Notes under the pieces: generated by a model
The model's database searches: none
What the model saw: only the letters and a program-made list of their open reading frames with translations
Told to the model about the DNA's origin: nothing
Shown here: positions 10,665 to 19,396 of the stretch, piece after piece
Position numbering within the stretch: the first letter of the stretch is position 1
How the letters are laid out: each line of letters begins with the position of its first letter
Position numbers and translations under genes: made by a program
NCBI RefSeq assembly: GCF_003355155.1
Contig: NZ_CP031320.1
Location: 4,021,367-4,085,366 of the forward strand
DNA from: Streptomyces armeniacus
GTDB lineage: Bacteria; Actinomycetota; Actinomycetes; Streptomycetales; Streptomycetaceae
Direction: 5' to 3'
Length of the DNA stretch: 64,000 nucleotides

Positions 10665-10748
10665 AATCCGCACCGGATCAGCCGTGGGTCCTGTCCCGCG
10701 CGGGTGGCTGGCATCAGGGGCCCCGAACCGAGCGAGAGAGAGTTCCGC

Positions 10749-11072
10749 GTGTACGCGATCGTGCGCACCGGCGGTCGCCAGCAGAAGGTTTCTGTGGGCG
10801 ACGTCATCGAGGTTGACCGTAGGTCCGAAAGCAAGGTCGGCGACAGCGTCGAGCTCTCGACCCTGCTCGTGGTGGACGGCGAGGCCGTCACCAGCGACCC
10901 GTGGGTGCTGGCGGGTGTGAAGGTCCAGGCCGAGGTCGTGGACCACCACAAGGGCGCCAAGATCCGCATCCAGAAGTACAAGAACAAGACCGGGTACAAG
11001 AAGCGGATCGGTCACCGCCAGCTGCACACCGCGCTGAAGATCACGGACATCCCCGCCCCGGCTGCGAAGTAA
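10749..11072 (+). CDS. rplU: 50S ribosomal protein L21
   Basis: A 107-residue product starting [18 protein letters not shown], the typical L21 opening, and ending with a basic tail ([18 protein letters not shown]) that contacts 23S rRNA. Length is normal for the family (about 103-107). The GTG at 10749 is chosen because the conserved N-terminus begins there and GAGAGAGAG precedes it; an in-frame upstream start at 10704 would add 15 unrelated residues. rpmA follows after 14 bases, as in nearly all bacteria. Confidence 0.97.
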   Translation: MYAIVRTGGRQQKVSVGDVIEVDRRSESKVGDSVELSTLLVVDGEAVTSDPWVLAGVKVQAEVVDHHKGAKIRIQKYKNKTGYKKRIGHRQLHTALKITDIPAPAAK

Positions 11073-11086
11073 GGGACTGACAAGAC

Positions 11087-11344
11087 ATGGCACACAAAAA
11101 GGGCGCGTCGTCCACTCGGAACGGCCGCGACTCCAACGCGCAGTACCTCGGCGTCAAGCGCTTCGGCGGCCAGGTCGTCAAGGCGGGCGAGATCCTGGTC
11201 CGCCAGCGCGGCACCCACTTCCACCCGGGCACGGGCGTGGGCCGCGGCGGCGACGACACGCTGTTCGCGCTGGACGCGGGCGCGGTGAAGTTCGGCACGA
11301 GCCGCGGCCGCAAGGTCGTGACCGTCGTGCCGGCCGGCGAGTAA
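11087..11344 (+). CDS. rpmA: 50S ribosomal protein L27
   Basis: An 85-residue L27 beginning [20 protein letters not shown]. There is no Firmicutes-type cleavable N-terminal extension, so the N-terminus that reaches the peptidyl-transferase centre is made directly. The motif [20 protein letters not shown] is the family core. It is co-transcribed with rplU and followed by a strong terminator before obg. Confidence 0.98.
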   Translation: MAHKKGASSTRNGRDSNAQYLGVKRFGGQVVKAGEILVRQRGTHFHPGTGVGRGGDDTLFALDAGAVKFGTSRGRKVVTVVPAGE

Positions 11345-11375
11345 CCAGCCGGCGCAGCACAGCACCGAATACCTT

Positions 11376-11422
11376 CCGAGGGCGGACCGCCTCTCCCCGC
11401 TGGGGAGCGGCGCCGCCCTCGG
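11376..11422 (+). terminator. Terminator after rpmA
   Basis: CCGAGGGCGG (11376-11385) pairs with CCGCCCTCGG (11413-11422), and inside it CTCCCC (11393-11398) pairs with GGGGAG (11402-11407). The stacked hairpin starts 32 bases after the rpmA stop and separates rplU-rpmA from obg. Confidence 0.7.
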
Positions 11423-11549
11423 TCCGTTACGGCGTCCGGCCCGCGCCGTCGGACCACGCGCCGCCGTAGCAGCGCACCACCGCAACACGGGCACCATGCA
11501 CCACCGCAACACCGCACCACCCAGCCGTACATCACCAGGAGGCACCGTC

Positions 11550-12992
11550 ATGACCACCTTCGTGGACCGCGTCGAGCTGCATGTCGCCGCGGGTAGCGGG
11601 GGCCACGGCTGCGCCTCCGTCCATCGTGAGAAGTTCAAGCCGCTGGGCGGCCCCGACGGGGGCAACGGCGGCCGTGGCGGCGACGTGATCCTGGTCGTCG
11701 ACCAGGACGTCACGACGCTCCTCGACTACCACCACCACCCGCACCGCAGGGCCACCAACGGCCGCCCCGGCGAAGGTGACCACCGCTCCGGCAAGGACGG
11801 CACCGACCTGGTCCTGCCCGTCCCGGACGGCACCGTCGTCCTCGACGCGCACGGCGAGGTGCTGGCCGACATGGTCGGGCAGGGCACCACCTTCATCGCC
11901 GGGCAGGGCGGCCGCGGCGGCCTCGGCAACGCCGCGCTCGCGTCCCCCCGCCGCAAGGCGCCCGGCTTCGCGCTGCTCGGCGAGCCGGGCACGACGCGGG
12001 ACCTGGTGCTGGAGCTGAAGACGGTCGCGGACGTGGCCCTCGTCGGCTACCCCTCGGCGGGCAAGTCCTCGCTGATCTCCGTCCTCTCGGCCGCCAAGCC
12101 GAAGATCGCCGACTACCCCTTCACCACGCTGGTGCCCAACCTCGGCGTGGTGACGGCCGGTTCCACCGTCTACACGGTCGCCGACGTCCCCGGCCTCATC
12201 CCGGGCGCGAGCGAAGGCAAGGGCCTGGGCCTGGAGTTCCTGCGGCACGTCGAGCGCTGCTCGGTCCTCGTGCACGTGCTGGACTGCGCGACGCTGGAGT
12301 CCGACCGCGACCCCGTGTCCGACCTGGACGTCATCGAACGGGAGTTGGCGGAGTACGGCGCCGGCCTCCAGGACCGGCCCCGGCTCGTCGCGCTCAACAA
12401 GGTCGACATCCCCGACGGCAAGGACCTCGCCGACATCATCCGCCCCGATCTGGAGGCGCGCGGATACCGGGTGCTGGAGGTCTCGGCCGTCTCGCGGCTC
12501 GGCCTCAAGGAGCTGTCGTACGCGCTCGGCGGGATCATCGAGGAGGCGCGCGCCGCCCGGCCGCCGCAGGAGGCCACCCGCGTCGTCATCCGGCCCAAGG
12601 CCGTGGACGACGCGGGCTTCACGGTCACCCGGGAGGAGGACGGCCTGTTCCGGGTCCGCGGCGAGAAGCCCGAACGGTGGGTGCGGCAGACCGACTTCAA
12701 CAACGACGAGGCCGTCGGCTATCTCGGCGACCGGCTCAACCGCCTCGGTGTCGAGGAGCAGTTGGTCAAGGCGGGCGCCCGCGAGGGCGACGGGGTCGCG
12801 ATCGGCCCCGAGGACAACGCGGTCGTCTTCGACTGGGAGCCCTCCGTCATGTCCGGCGGCGAGATGCTCGGACGGCGTGGCGAGGACCACCGTATGGAGG
12901 CACCCCGCCCGGCCGCGCAGCGCCGCCGCGACCGCGACGCGGAACGGGACGAGACGCAGCGGGCGTACGACGACTTCGACCCGTTCGCGTAA
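11550..12992 (+). CDS. obgE: Obg-family GTPase (CgtA)
   Basis: A 480-residue Obg: the glycine-rich Obg fold (residues 1-158, [18 protein letters not shown]), the G domain with G1 motif GYPSAGKSS at 166-174, switch region ADYPFTT, DVPG and NKVD, and the C-terminal OCT domain (about 350-430, [19 protein letters not shown]). It binds the large ribosomal subunit and links GTP/ppGpp state to ribosome assembly and, in Streptomyces, development. The ATG at 11550 has a perfect AGGAGG at 11537-11542; an in-frame ATG at 11496 is rejected because the added residues are unlike Obg. The last 60 residues are Arg-rich and variable. Confidence 0.96.
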   Translation: MTTFVDRVELHVAAGSGGHGCASVHREKFKPLGGPDGGNGGRGGDVILVVDQDVTTLLDYHHHPHRRATNGRPGEGDHRSGKDGTDLVLPVPDGTVVLDAHGEVLADMVGQGTTFIAGQGGRGGLGNAALASPRRKAPGFALLGEPGTTRDLVLELKTVADVALVGYPSAGKSSLISVLSAAKPKIADYPFTTLVPNLGVVTAGSTVYTVADVPGLIPGASEGKGLGLEFLRHVERCSVLVHVLDCATLESDRDPVSDLDVIERELAEYGAGLQDRPRLVALNKVDIPDGKDLADIIRPDLEARGYRVLEVSAVSRLGLKELSYALGGIIEEARAARPPQEATRVVIRPKAVDDAGFTVTREEDGLFRVRGEKPERWVRQTDFNNDEAVGYLGDRLNRLGVEEQLVKAGAREGDGVAIGPEDNAVVFDWEPSVMSGGEMLGRRGEDHRMEAPRPAAQRRRDRDAERDETQRAYDDFDPFA

Positions 12993-13000
12993 CGGCGTGG

Positions 13001-13729
13001 TCAGCCTGCCGCCGCCGGTACTTCGGCTGTCAGGGCGTACCGCTCGTCGTTCACCGGGCCGCCCCACAGGTCCGGGTCGCCGCTGAGCTGTTCGACGCGC
13101 AGGTCCGCGACGAGCGGGCGGACCGCCTGCGCCAGGGCGTCCGCGCCGATGCCGCCGTCCCACGGCAGCGACCCGGCCCCGGGCACGTACGGCGCGCCGC
13201 TCTGCCCCGCCTCGCGCCACCGGCCCTCGACCAGCACCAGCCGGCCGCCGGGCCGCAGGCGGCGTATCCACTCGCGCAGCGCCTCCTCGGGGTCGGGCAG
13301 CGTCCACACCAGGTGCCGCGACAGCAGCACGTCGAAGCGCTCGCCGCCGGTCGGCGGCGCCGCCGCGTCCCCGACCAGGAACCGGCCCGGGAGGCCCGCC
13401 GCCGCCAGCTTGGCGCGCGCCTGCTCCACCATGCGCGGCGCCAGATCGACGCCGGTCGTACGGTGCCCCGCCTCGGCCAGCAGCAGGGACAGCGAGCCGG
13501 TGCCGCAGCCCACGTCGAGGACGTCCGCCCCTTCGTACGGCACCCAGGAGCGCAGGCGCCGCGCCCACGCGTCGCGCGTACGGTCCGCCCGCAGTCCGTG
13601 GTCCGGCTCGTCGTCGAAGGCGGCGGCAGCGGCGTCCCAGTACGCGGCGATCGAGGCGGTGGTGGTCGAGGCGGTGGTCGAGGCAGCGGCCGGGTCTGCG
13701 CCCGCAGCGGCGGCGGTGTCGTCGGTCAT
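13001..13729 (-). CDS. Class I SAM-dependent methyltransferase
   Basis: A 242-residue protein with motif I VLDVGCGTGSLSLLLAEAG, motif II region GVDLAPRMVEQARAK, and motif IV/VI segments (RFDVLLSRHLVWTLPDPEEAL, LRPGGRLVLVEG). This is the ubiE/COQ5-like methyltransferase_11 fold; the substrate cannot be read from sequence. The start is ATG 13729; the frame continues upstream to 13915 but that part is Arg/Gly noise. Residues 2-30 are an Ala/Thr low-complexity run (TASTTTAS) before the first helix. It converges on obgE with 8 bases between the stop codons. Confidence 0.85.
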   Translation of the reverse strand: MTDDTAAAAGADPAAASTTASTTTASIAAYWDAAAAAFDDEPDHGLRADRTRDAWARRLRSWVPYEGADVLDVGCGTGSLSLLLAEAGHRTTGVDLAPRMVEQARAKLAAAGLPGRFLVGDAAAPPTGGERFDVLLSRHLVWTLPDPEEALREWIRRLRPGGRLVLVEGRWREAGQSGAPYVPGAGSLPWDGGIGADALAQAVRPLVADLRVEQLSGDPDLWGGPVNDERYALTAEVPAAAG

Positions 13730-13869
13730 GTCTGCGATCGTCGCAGCCGCCACTGACAATCGCGGACCGCACGTCCGACGCCCCGGCCGACCCGACGCCC
13801 CGGCCGACCAGACCGCCCTGACGCCCCGGCCGAACCGGCACAACAGGCGCGCCCGTTGGACCCGCCCCG

Positions 13870-14349
13870 TTACCGCCCCCGCCCCAGCACGCGGTCCGGC
13901 CGGCACACGTCGCACGGCGCGGCCTCCCGCGACCGGTACCGCTCGACGGCCTCCGCCGTCGTGGCCCGCCGCGTCTCACCGGAGATCTGCCAGCAGTCCC
14001 GCCGGTGCACGCGCCACGTCGGGCCGTCCTCCACCGGCATCCGTACGCGTACGAGCACCCACTGCCGCCCGGCGACCGCCCCGTTGGTCGGCACGGCGTC
14101 GTACCGCTCGCCCGGGATCGGCACGATGTGGTCCGCGTGCACGGTGATCGCCGTCGGCGCCGCCGTCTCCCGGGTCTGCCCCTGCGCGTCCTGGTACCGG
14201 TCCGGCAGCAGCGCCTCGCACGCGAACCACCACTCGCCGTCCGGCGTACGTTCACGCGCGGTCACGATGACGTCCAGCTCCTGGCCATCAGGTAGGGTCA
14301 CGCGCGCCCACGGGCCCGCGCTCTCCCGCCAGTCGTGCTCCGCCACCAT
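13870..14349 (-). CDS. DUF6233-like protein
   Basis: A 159-residue soluble protein. The first half (VTLPDGQELDVIVTARERTPDGEWWFACEALLP) and the C-terminal pattern H-x3-C ... CDVCRPD (VHRRDCWQISGE, then EAAPCDVCRPDRVLG) resemble the Streptomyces DUF6233 family, where a His and three Cys may bind zinc. Function unknown. A -10-like TAGTAT (minus strand, 14363-14358) ends only 8 bases before the ATG, so the transcript may be leaderless. A direct repeat GTTCGAT (14353-14359 and 14364-14370, 11-bp period) overlaps that promoter. Confidence 0.65.
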   Translation of the reverse strand: MVAEHDWRESAGPWARVTLPDGQELDVIVTARERTPDGEWWFACEALLPDRYQDAQGQTRETAAPTAITVHADHIVPIPGERYDAVPTNGAVAGRQWVLVRVRMPVEDGPTWRVHRRDCWQISGETRRATTAEAVERYRSREAAPCDVCRPDRVLGRGR

Positions 14350-14582
14350 GGTGTTCGATACTAGTTCGATTTACGGCGGGCCCGCGCCGCCCCGCCCGCC
14401 CCGGCCGCGTCCCCGACTGTGGCCAGGACCACAGGACCGCCGGTGAACCTCCCGACGCCCGCCAGTCGTCGGGACTGACATCTGCTGGTCATCCCCGAGA
14501 CACCGGAGCGTCACTGGAAAATCACGCGGTGGAACACCAAGTGCTGACTATTGACCGGAACATAACAAAACGGCTGAAGTAA

Positions 14583-15932
14583 TTGAAATCGATCGCATCG
14601 CGCATTTCCGCGCGCATGAGCAGCGGCGCGCAGCTCGCCGCGTGGCGCCGACCACGGGCGGTGCTGTGGACCCTGGCAGGCGTGGCGGCCCTCGGCTTCC
14701 TCGCCGCCCTGGAGTTCGCCGCGTACCACTACGGCCTGCCCGGACCCGTGGCCACTCAGGCGCGCGAGGTGATACTCACCCCGAGGTCGGGGCCGCTGCT
14801 GTACGCCACGCTGGCGCTGATGATGGTGGTGCTGCCCTGGCGGGAGCGGTTCATCGCGGCCGCCGTCGCCGTCGGCATCGACATCGCCTATCTGCCTGTG
14901 CGCTGGGCGTTCGACGCCAAGATGTACTTCGGCAACGGCGCGCTGTGGGTCCTCCTCGGCTACGCGGTCATCGCCTTCACGCACCGCACCGGCCGCGAAC
15001 GAGCCCTGCTGCTCAAGGGCGTCGGGCTGGGCCTGCTCCTGCTGGCCGGCCGCAAGACCGGCGAGACCTGGCTGCTCATCACGTCGACCACCCGCCCGAT
15101 GGTGCTCGACCAGTACGTGGCGGTCGCCGACCACGCGCTCGGCAGCCCGTCCTGGCTGGCGGGCCGGATCGTCGAGGCCACCGGTCCGATCGGCACCGGC
15201 ATCATCGACTGGGTCTACGTCCAGCTCGCGATACCCGCGGTCGTCATCGCCATCTACCAGCTGCGCAACGTCGCGTCCGAGGGCCGGTTCCCCGGCCACC
15301 ACCTGGTGCGCACCTTCCTGCTGATCGGTCTTCTCGGGCCGGGCATCTACATGATCTTCCCGGTCGTCGGCCCGGTCTACGCGTACGGCGCCGAGGGCGG
15401 CCAGTGGGCGCTGGCCCACCTGTGGCCGAACACACCGCCTGCGATCAGCCCCCCGCATCCCATACCGCACGACGAGATCACCCCGCGCAACTGCATGCCC
15501 AGCCTGCACACGGCGTGGACAGTCGTCATCTTCATCCACTCCCGTACGGGCCCGCGCCTCATCCGGTACCTCGGCACGTTCTGGCTGGTGGCCACGCTCG
15601 GCGCGACCCTCGGGTTCGGCTACCACTACGGCGTCGACATCGTGGCCGGAGTGGTGTTCGCCGTCACGATCGAGGCGGCGCTGCGCGCGCACCACCGGGG
15701 CTGGGACCGGCCGGCGGTCCTGCTGGTCGTCTACGGGACGACGGCCTTCGCCGCGCTCCTGGCGTCGTACCGTTATCTGCCGATGGAGATGGCCCGGCAG
15801 CCGTGGGTGTGCGGGCCGCTTCTCCTCCTCGTGATGATCTCGGTTGTCCACCTGTACGTGCGGACCACCAGACTGTGGGGATCGAAGAGCACACCGGCGC
15901 CGCAACCGGAACCGCAACCGGCACTGGTGTGA
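14583..15932 (+). CDS. PAP2-family membrane phosphatase / inositolphosphotransferase-like
   Basis: A polytopic protein of up to 449 residues with eight or more hydrophobic segments. The PAP2 catalytic motifs are present late in the chain: NCMPSLHTAW (S307, H309 with the start used) and GYHYGVDIVAG (His/Asp near 348-352). A segment with GPVYAYGAEGG precedes them. This order is typical of the PAP2_3 group (AUR1/inositol phosphorylceramide synthase-like), so transfer or hydrolysis of a lipid phosphate at the membrane is likely. The start is uncertain: TTG 14583 follows a TTGACC (14551-14556) and GAAG; ATG 14616 is the alternative. The C-terminus is a Pro/Gln/Glu repeat. Confidence 0.8.
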   Translation: MKSIASRISARMSSGAQLAAWRRPRAVLWTLAGVAALGFLAALEFAAYHYGLPGPVATQAREVILTPRSGPLLYATLALMMVVLPWRERFIAAAVAVGIDIAYLPVRWAFDAKMYFGNGALWVLLGYAVIAFTHRTGRERALLLKGVGLGLLLLAGRKTGETWLLITSTTRPMVLDQYVAVADHALGSPSWLAGRIVEATGPIGTGIIDWVYVQLAIPAVVIAIYQLRNVASEGRFPGHHLVRTFLLIGLLGPGIYMIFPVVGPVYAYGAEGGQWALAHLWPNTPPAISPPHPIPHDEITPRNCMPSLHTAWTVVIFIHSRTGPRLIRYLGTFWLVATLGATLGFGYHYGVDIVAGVVFAVTIEAALRAHHRGWDRPAVLLVVYGTTAFAALLASYRYLPMEMARQPWVCGPLLLLVMISVVHLYVRTTRLWGSKSTPAPQPEPQPALV

Positions 15933-15977
15933 GCCCCGTCGGCGGCACCGATCCGCCGGCGTCAACGAAAGGCCCTC

Positions 15978-17015
15978 ATGTCGTCCATGCCCTCCTCGCC
16001 CTCTTCCCCGTACTCGCCCTCCTCGCCGGATTCGCCGGACTCGCCGGACCGCTCCGCCGTCGTCGACAGGCTGCGTGCCGCGGGGTGCGTGTTCGCGGAG
16101 GACGAGGCGGAGCTGCTGATCGCGGCGGCCCCCACGGCCACCGCGCTGGACGCGTTGATCGGCCGCCGCGCCGCCGGTGAACCCCTCGAACACGTGCTGG
16201 GCTGGGCCGAGTTCCGCGGCCTGCGGATCACGCTGGAGCCCGGGGTGTTCGTGCCGCGCCGCCGCACCGAGTTTCTCGTACGGCAGGCCCTGGCGCTCGG
16301 GCACCAGGCCGAGGAGGACCGTACGCCGGTCGTCGTGGACCTGTGCTGCGGCTCGGGCGCGGTCGGCGCCGCGCTGGCCGTCGCGCTGGAACGCGTCGAG
16401 CTGCACGCCGCCGACGTCGATCCCGTCGCCGTACGGTGCGCCCGCCGCAACCTCGCCGCCGCCCTCCGCAACGGGCGGGGGAGCGGCACGTACGGCCCGT
16501 ACGAGGTGCCCGAGACGTACGCACCGGGCGACACGTACGAGGCGTTGAAGGCACCCGAGGCGTACGCGCCGCGCCCCCCGCACAAGCCGTACGCCGTCTA
16601 CGAGGGCGACCTCTACGCCCCGCTCCCCGCCACCCTCCGCGGCCGCGTCGACATCCTCGCCGCCAATGTGCCGTACGTCCCCACCGACGAGGTCGCCCTC
16701 CTGCCCTCCGAGGCCCGCGAGCACGAGCCCCGTACGGCGCTCGACGGCGGCGCCGACGGCCTCGACGTGCTGCGCCGCGTCGCCGCGGAGGCGGCGCAGT
16801 GGCTGGCGCCGGGCGGCTGCCTGCTGGTCGAGACGAGCGAACGGCAGGCGGCGGAGGCGGTCGAGGTGATGCGGGCGGGCGGGCTCGGCGTACGCGTGAA
16901 GCGCTCCGAGGAGCTGTACGCGACGGTGGTCATCGGCGCGCGCCTGCGGTCGCCGGACCGGTCGCCGGAGACCATGCCGGAGCCGGAGGCCGTGCCGGAG
17001 CGGCCCGCGGAGTGA
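15978..17015 (+). CDS. PrmC/HemK-related N5-glutamine methyltransferase of unknown target
   Basis: The core matches the TIGR03704 branch of HemK-like methyltransferases: FRGLRITLEPGVFVPRRRTEFLV, SAM motif VVDLCCGSGAVGAALA, and the substrate-binding loop NVPYVPT in place of the usual NPPY. The cognate PrmC for release factors is normally elsewhere in the genome, so this paralogue has an unknown target. Two parts are odd: residues 3-24 are Ser/Pro/Asp repeats (SPSSPDSPDSP), and about 40 residues rich in Thr/Tyr/Pro (base 16476-16604) are inserted between motif I and NVPY. The start ATG has AAAGG upstream. It ends 13 bases before the PIG-L gene and is probably co-transcribed with it. Confidence 0.83.
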   Translation: MSSMPSSPSSPYSPSSPDSPDSPDRSAVVDRLRAAGCVFAEDEAELLIAAAPTATALDALIGRRAAGEPLEHVLGWAEFRGLRITLEPGVFVPRRRTEFLVRQALALGHQAEEDRTPVVVDLCCGSGAVGAALAVALERVELHAADVDPVAVRCARRNLAAALRNGRGSGTYGPYEVPETYAPGDTYEALKAPEAYAPRPPHKPYAVYEGDLYAPLPATLRGRVDILAANVPYVPTDEVALLPSEAREHEPRTALDGGADGLDVLRRVAAEAAQWLAPGGCLLVETSERQAAEAVEVMRAGGLGVRVKRSEELYATVVIGARLRSPDRSPETMPEPEAVPERPAE

Positions 17016-17028
17016 AAGGCTGGCCGCC

Positions 17029-17817
17029 ATGGCCACCCTCCTCGCGTTCCACGCCCACCCCGACGACGAGGCCCTGCTGACCGGCGGCACCCTCGCGCGC
17101 GCCGCCGCCGAGGGGCACCGTGTGGTGATCGTCACCGGCACCGACGGCCTCATGGACGCGCGTCCCGCCGACGGCTCCGAGCCCCCGCGCCTGCGCGAAC
17201 TGCGCGCCGGCGGCGAGGCGTTGGGCGCGGCCCGCGTCGAGACCCTCGGCTACGCCGACAGCGGCCACGGCCCGCTCCTCTACGCCGACCCGCCCGACCG
17301 CGCCCGCTTCGTACGCGCGGATCTGGAGGAGGCCGCCGAACGGCTCGCCGCGATCCTCCGCGAGGAGTCCGCGGACGTCCTCCTCAGCTACGACCCCAGC
17401 GGCGGCTACGGCCACCGCGACCACATCCGCGTCCACGAGGTCGGCGCCCGCGCCGCCGAACTCGCCGGTACGCCGCGCGTGCTGGAGGCCACGCTCCCGC
17501 GCGAGGCCGTCGTACGCCTGGTGCGCCTCGTACACCTGCTCCGCATCCCGTTCCCCTACGACGCCGACGCGCTCCCCACCGCGTACAGCCCGCGCGCGGC
17601 CATCACGCACGCCATCGACGTACGCCCGTACGCCCGCGCGAAGCAGCGCGCGATCGCGGCGCACCACTCGGCGCTCACGGGCACGGGCCGCCTCGCCGCC
17701 GCGATGCGCCTGGGCGTACGGCTCCCGCCCTGGGTCTTCGGGCTGCTGCTCGGCCGCGAGTGGTATGTGGAGCGGCGCCGCACCGCGGCCGGGGCAACGC
17801 CTATGCCGCCGCGTTGA
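17029..17817 (+). CDS. PIG-L (LmbE-type) deacetylase
   Basis: The N-terminus FHAHPDDEALLTGGTLARAAAEGH carries the zinc and catalytic residues of the LmbE/PIG-L fold (H10, D12-D13), and SGGYGHRDHIRVH supplies the later His pair. The family removes N-acetyl groups from sugars or pseudodisaccharides; MshB and Mca of mycothiol metabolism belong here. At 262 residues it is shorter than MshB, and I cannot assign the substrate. The last 17 bases overlap the convergent ATPase gene. Confidence 0.83.
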   Translation: MATLLAFHAHPDDEALLTGGTLARAAAEGHRVVIVTGTDGLMDARPADGSEPPRLRELRAGGEALGAARVETLGYADSGHGPLLYADPPDRARFVRADLEEAAERLAAILREESADVLLSYDPSGGYGHRDHIRVHEVGARAAELAGTPRVLEATLPREAVVRLVRLVHLLRIPFPYDADALPTAYSPRAAITHAIDVRPYARAKQRAIAAHHSALTGTGRLAAAMRLGVRLPPWVFGLLLGREWYVERRRTAAGATPMPPR

Positions 17818-18217
17818 GTTCGCACCAGACCGTCTTGCCGACGGCGTGGAGGTCCACGCCCCACTTGTCGGAGAGCAGTGCGAGGAGTGGCAGGCCGCGG
17901 CCGTTCTCGGAGAGTTCGTCGGACGGGCGGGGGCCCGGCCGTAGCGGCGGTACGAGCGGGCAGCGGTCGTAGACCTCGATGCGGATGCCCGCATCCGTAC
18001 GCAGCAGCGTCGCGTCGCACCAGCGGTCGCGGGTGTGCCGGTACACGTTCGTCGTCAGCTCGGTCAGCGCCAGTTCCACGGCGTCGGCGAGCGGGTCGAG
18101 CTCCCAGAGGTGCAGATACGCGCGGGCGATCCGGCGCAGGTGGCGCGGCGAGTGGTCGCCGACCGTGAGGGCGATGCGGTACTGGCGGGGTGGGTAGGGC
18201 AGTGGCCCTTCTTCCAT
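17801..18217 (-). CDS. SpoIIAB/RsbW-like ATP-binding regulatory protein
   Basis: A 138-residue stand-alone histidine-kinase-type ATPase. N box: ELALTELTTNVYRHT; G1/G2 boxes: IRIEVYDRCP and SENGRGLPLL. Streptomyces encode dozens of such proteins, thought to act as anti-sigma-like kinases or partners of anti-anti-sigma factors. It is divergent from the XRE/DUF397 pair, a common neighbourhood. ATG 18217 is used; a GTG at 18226 is in frame and closer to the divergent promoter region. The 3' end overlaps the PIG-L gene by 17 bases. Confidence 0.83.
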   Translation of the reverse strand: MEEGPLPYPPRQYRIALTVGDHSPRHLRRIARAYLHLWELDPLADAVELALTELTTNVYRHTRDRWCDATLLRTDAGIRIEVYDRCPLVPPLRPGPRPSDELSENGRGLPLLALLSDKWGVDLHAVGKTVWCELNAAA

Positions 18218-18318
18218 TGCATTCACGGGACAAGGCTGTAACGGGCCGAATACTCTGTGCTATGGCGTGAAAGCAACCGGGCGCGCAGCTGAGCAGCCCG
18301 TCGCACGAGGGAGTCCCC

Positions 18319-19167
18319 GTGGCCAACATCAAGCGACTCGACCCCGGGGCCTCGCCCCTCCACTACTTCGGCGCCGAGCTGCGCCGCCTGCGCGAAGCGG
18401 CCTCGCTGACGCTGGAACAGCTCGGCGGCATCGTGTTCCTGACGGGCTCGATGATCGGCCAGATCGAGACAGCCGTGCGCATTCCCCGCGAGGACCACGT
18501 CCCCCGCCTCGACGCGGCACTCGTCGCGGACGGCGCGCTCATCCGCGCGTGGGAGCTGGCCAAGCGGCACCGGCTGCCTTCCTGGTACCAGAAGGCCGCG
18601 CACCTGGAGCGTACGGCCGAGGAGATCCGCGTCTTCCAGGCGCAGTTGGTGCACGGGCTGCTCCAGACGGAGGCGTACGCGCGGGCCGTGCTCAGCGTCA
18701 TGTACCAGACGGACGGCGAGCTCGACGTGAAGGTCGAGGCCCGGATGGACCGGCAGCGCATCCTCGACCAGGACACGCCCCCGGTGTTGTGGGTCGTGCT
18801 GGACGAGTCCGTGCTGTACCGGGAGGTCGGCGGCAAGGAGGTCATGCGCGGGCAGCTGGCGCACCTGTTGAGCTACGAGCCGGTGGACGACGTACAGGTG
18901 CAGGTGCTGCCGTTCACGGCGGGTGCGCATACGGGGATGCCAGGCTCCTTCACCCTCCACTCCTTCGAGAAGCAGGCGACGGTGGCCTACTCGGAGGGCT
19001 ACCACGAGGGCTGGGCGACGGCTTATTCGAAGGACGTCAGGGACCGATCGCTCCGTTACGATCTGCTGCGTGCCGCCGCTCTGTCCCCGGCGGAGTCGGC
19101 GAAGTTGATCGCCCGCGTGATGAAGGAGCGTTATGCGCAACCAGATCCCGACGACGATGTGGCGTAA
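18319..19167 (+). CDS. XRE-family regulator with DUF5753 effector domain
   Basis: A 282-residue regulator: an N-terminal helix-turn-helix (about 15-75, ELRRLREAASLTLEQLGGIVFLTGSMIGQIE) and the DUF5753 domain that follows it in hundreds of Streptomyces proteins (QAQLVHGLLQTEAYARAV, then VDDVQVQVLPFTAGAH, and PGSFTLHSF). Such proteins pair with a small DUF397 partner, here the overlapping next gene. The pair relates to the BldB/WhiJ-type developmental regulators. GTG 18319 is the start. A TACTCT box at 18251-18256 could be its -10. Confidence 0.88.
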   Translation: MANIKRLDPGASPLHYFGAELRRLREAASLTLEQLGGIVFLTGSMIGQIETAVRIPREDHVPRLDAALVADGALIRAWELAKRHRLPSWYQKAAHLERTAEEIRVFQAQLVHGLLQTEAYARAVLSVMYQTDGELDVKVEARMDRQRILDQDTPPVLWVVLDESVLYREVGGKEVMRGQLAHLLSYEPVDDVQVQVLPFTAGAHTGMPGSFTLHSFEKQATVAYSEGYHEGWATAYSKDVRDRSLRYDLLRAAALSPAESAKLIARVMKERYAQPDPDDDVA

Positions 19168-19396
19168 GTCCAGCTACAGCGGTGACGACGGTGGCTCTTG
19201 CGTCGAGTGCGCCGCGCTCGGCGCTGCCGCCTGGCGCAAGTCCAGCCACAGCAGTGACACGGGCGGGGAGTGCGTGGAGGTCGCCGCGCTGCCCGCCGCG
19301 ATAGCCGTGCGGGACTCGAAGAACCCCGACGGTCCCCACCTGACGGTCTCCACCGAGGCGTTCGCCGCCTTCGTACGGAGCGCCGCCACGGCGTAA
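19133..19396 (+). CDS. DUF397 protein with two tandem copies of the domain core
   Basis: An 87-residue DUF397 protein. The core W-R-K-S-S-x-S-x-x-x-G-G-x-C-V-E appears twice: WRKSSYSGDDGGSCVECAAL and WRKSSHSSDTGGECVEVAAL, 23 residues apart, followed by the usual AVRDSKNPDGPHL end. Most family members have one copy (about 60-70 residues). The ATG lies inside the 3' end of the XRE gene (35-base overlap), so translation is coupled and the two products probably act together. Confidence 0.88.
   Translation: MRNQIPTTMWRKSSYSGDDGGSCVECAALGAAAWRKSSHSSDTGGECVEVAALPAAIAVRDSKNPDGPHLTVSTEAFAAFVRSAATA

Noticed and set aside
13730..13915. N-terminal extension of the methyltransferase
   Set aside because: Arg/Gly-rich noise without a ribosome site; ATG 13729 precedes the conserved fold.
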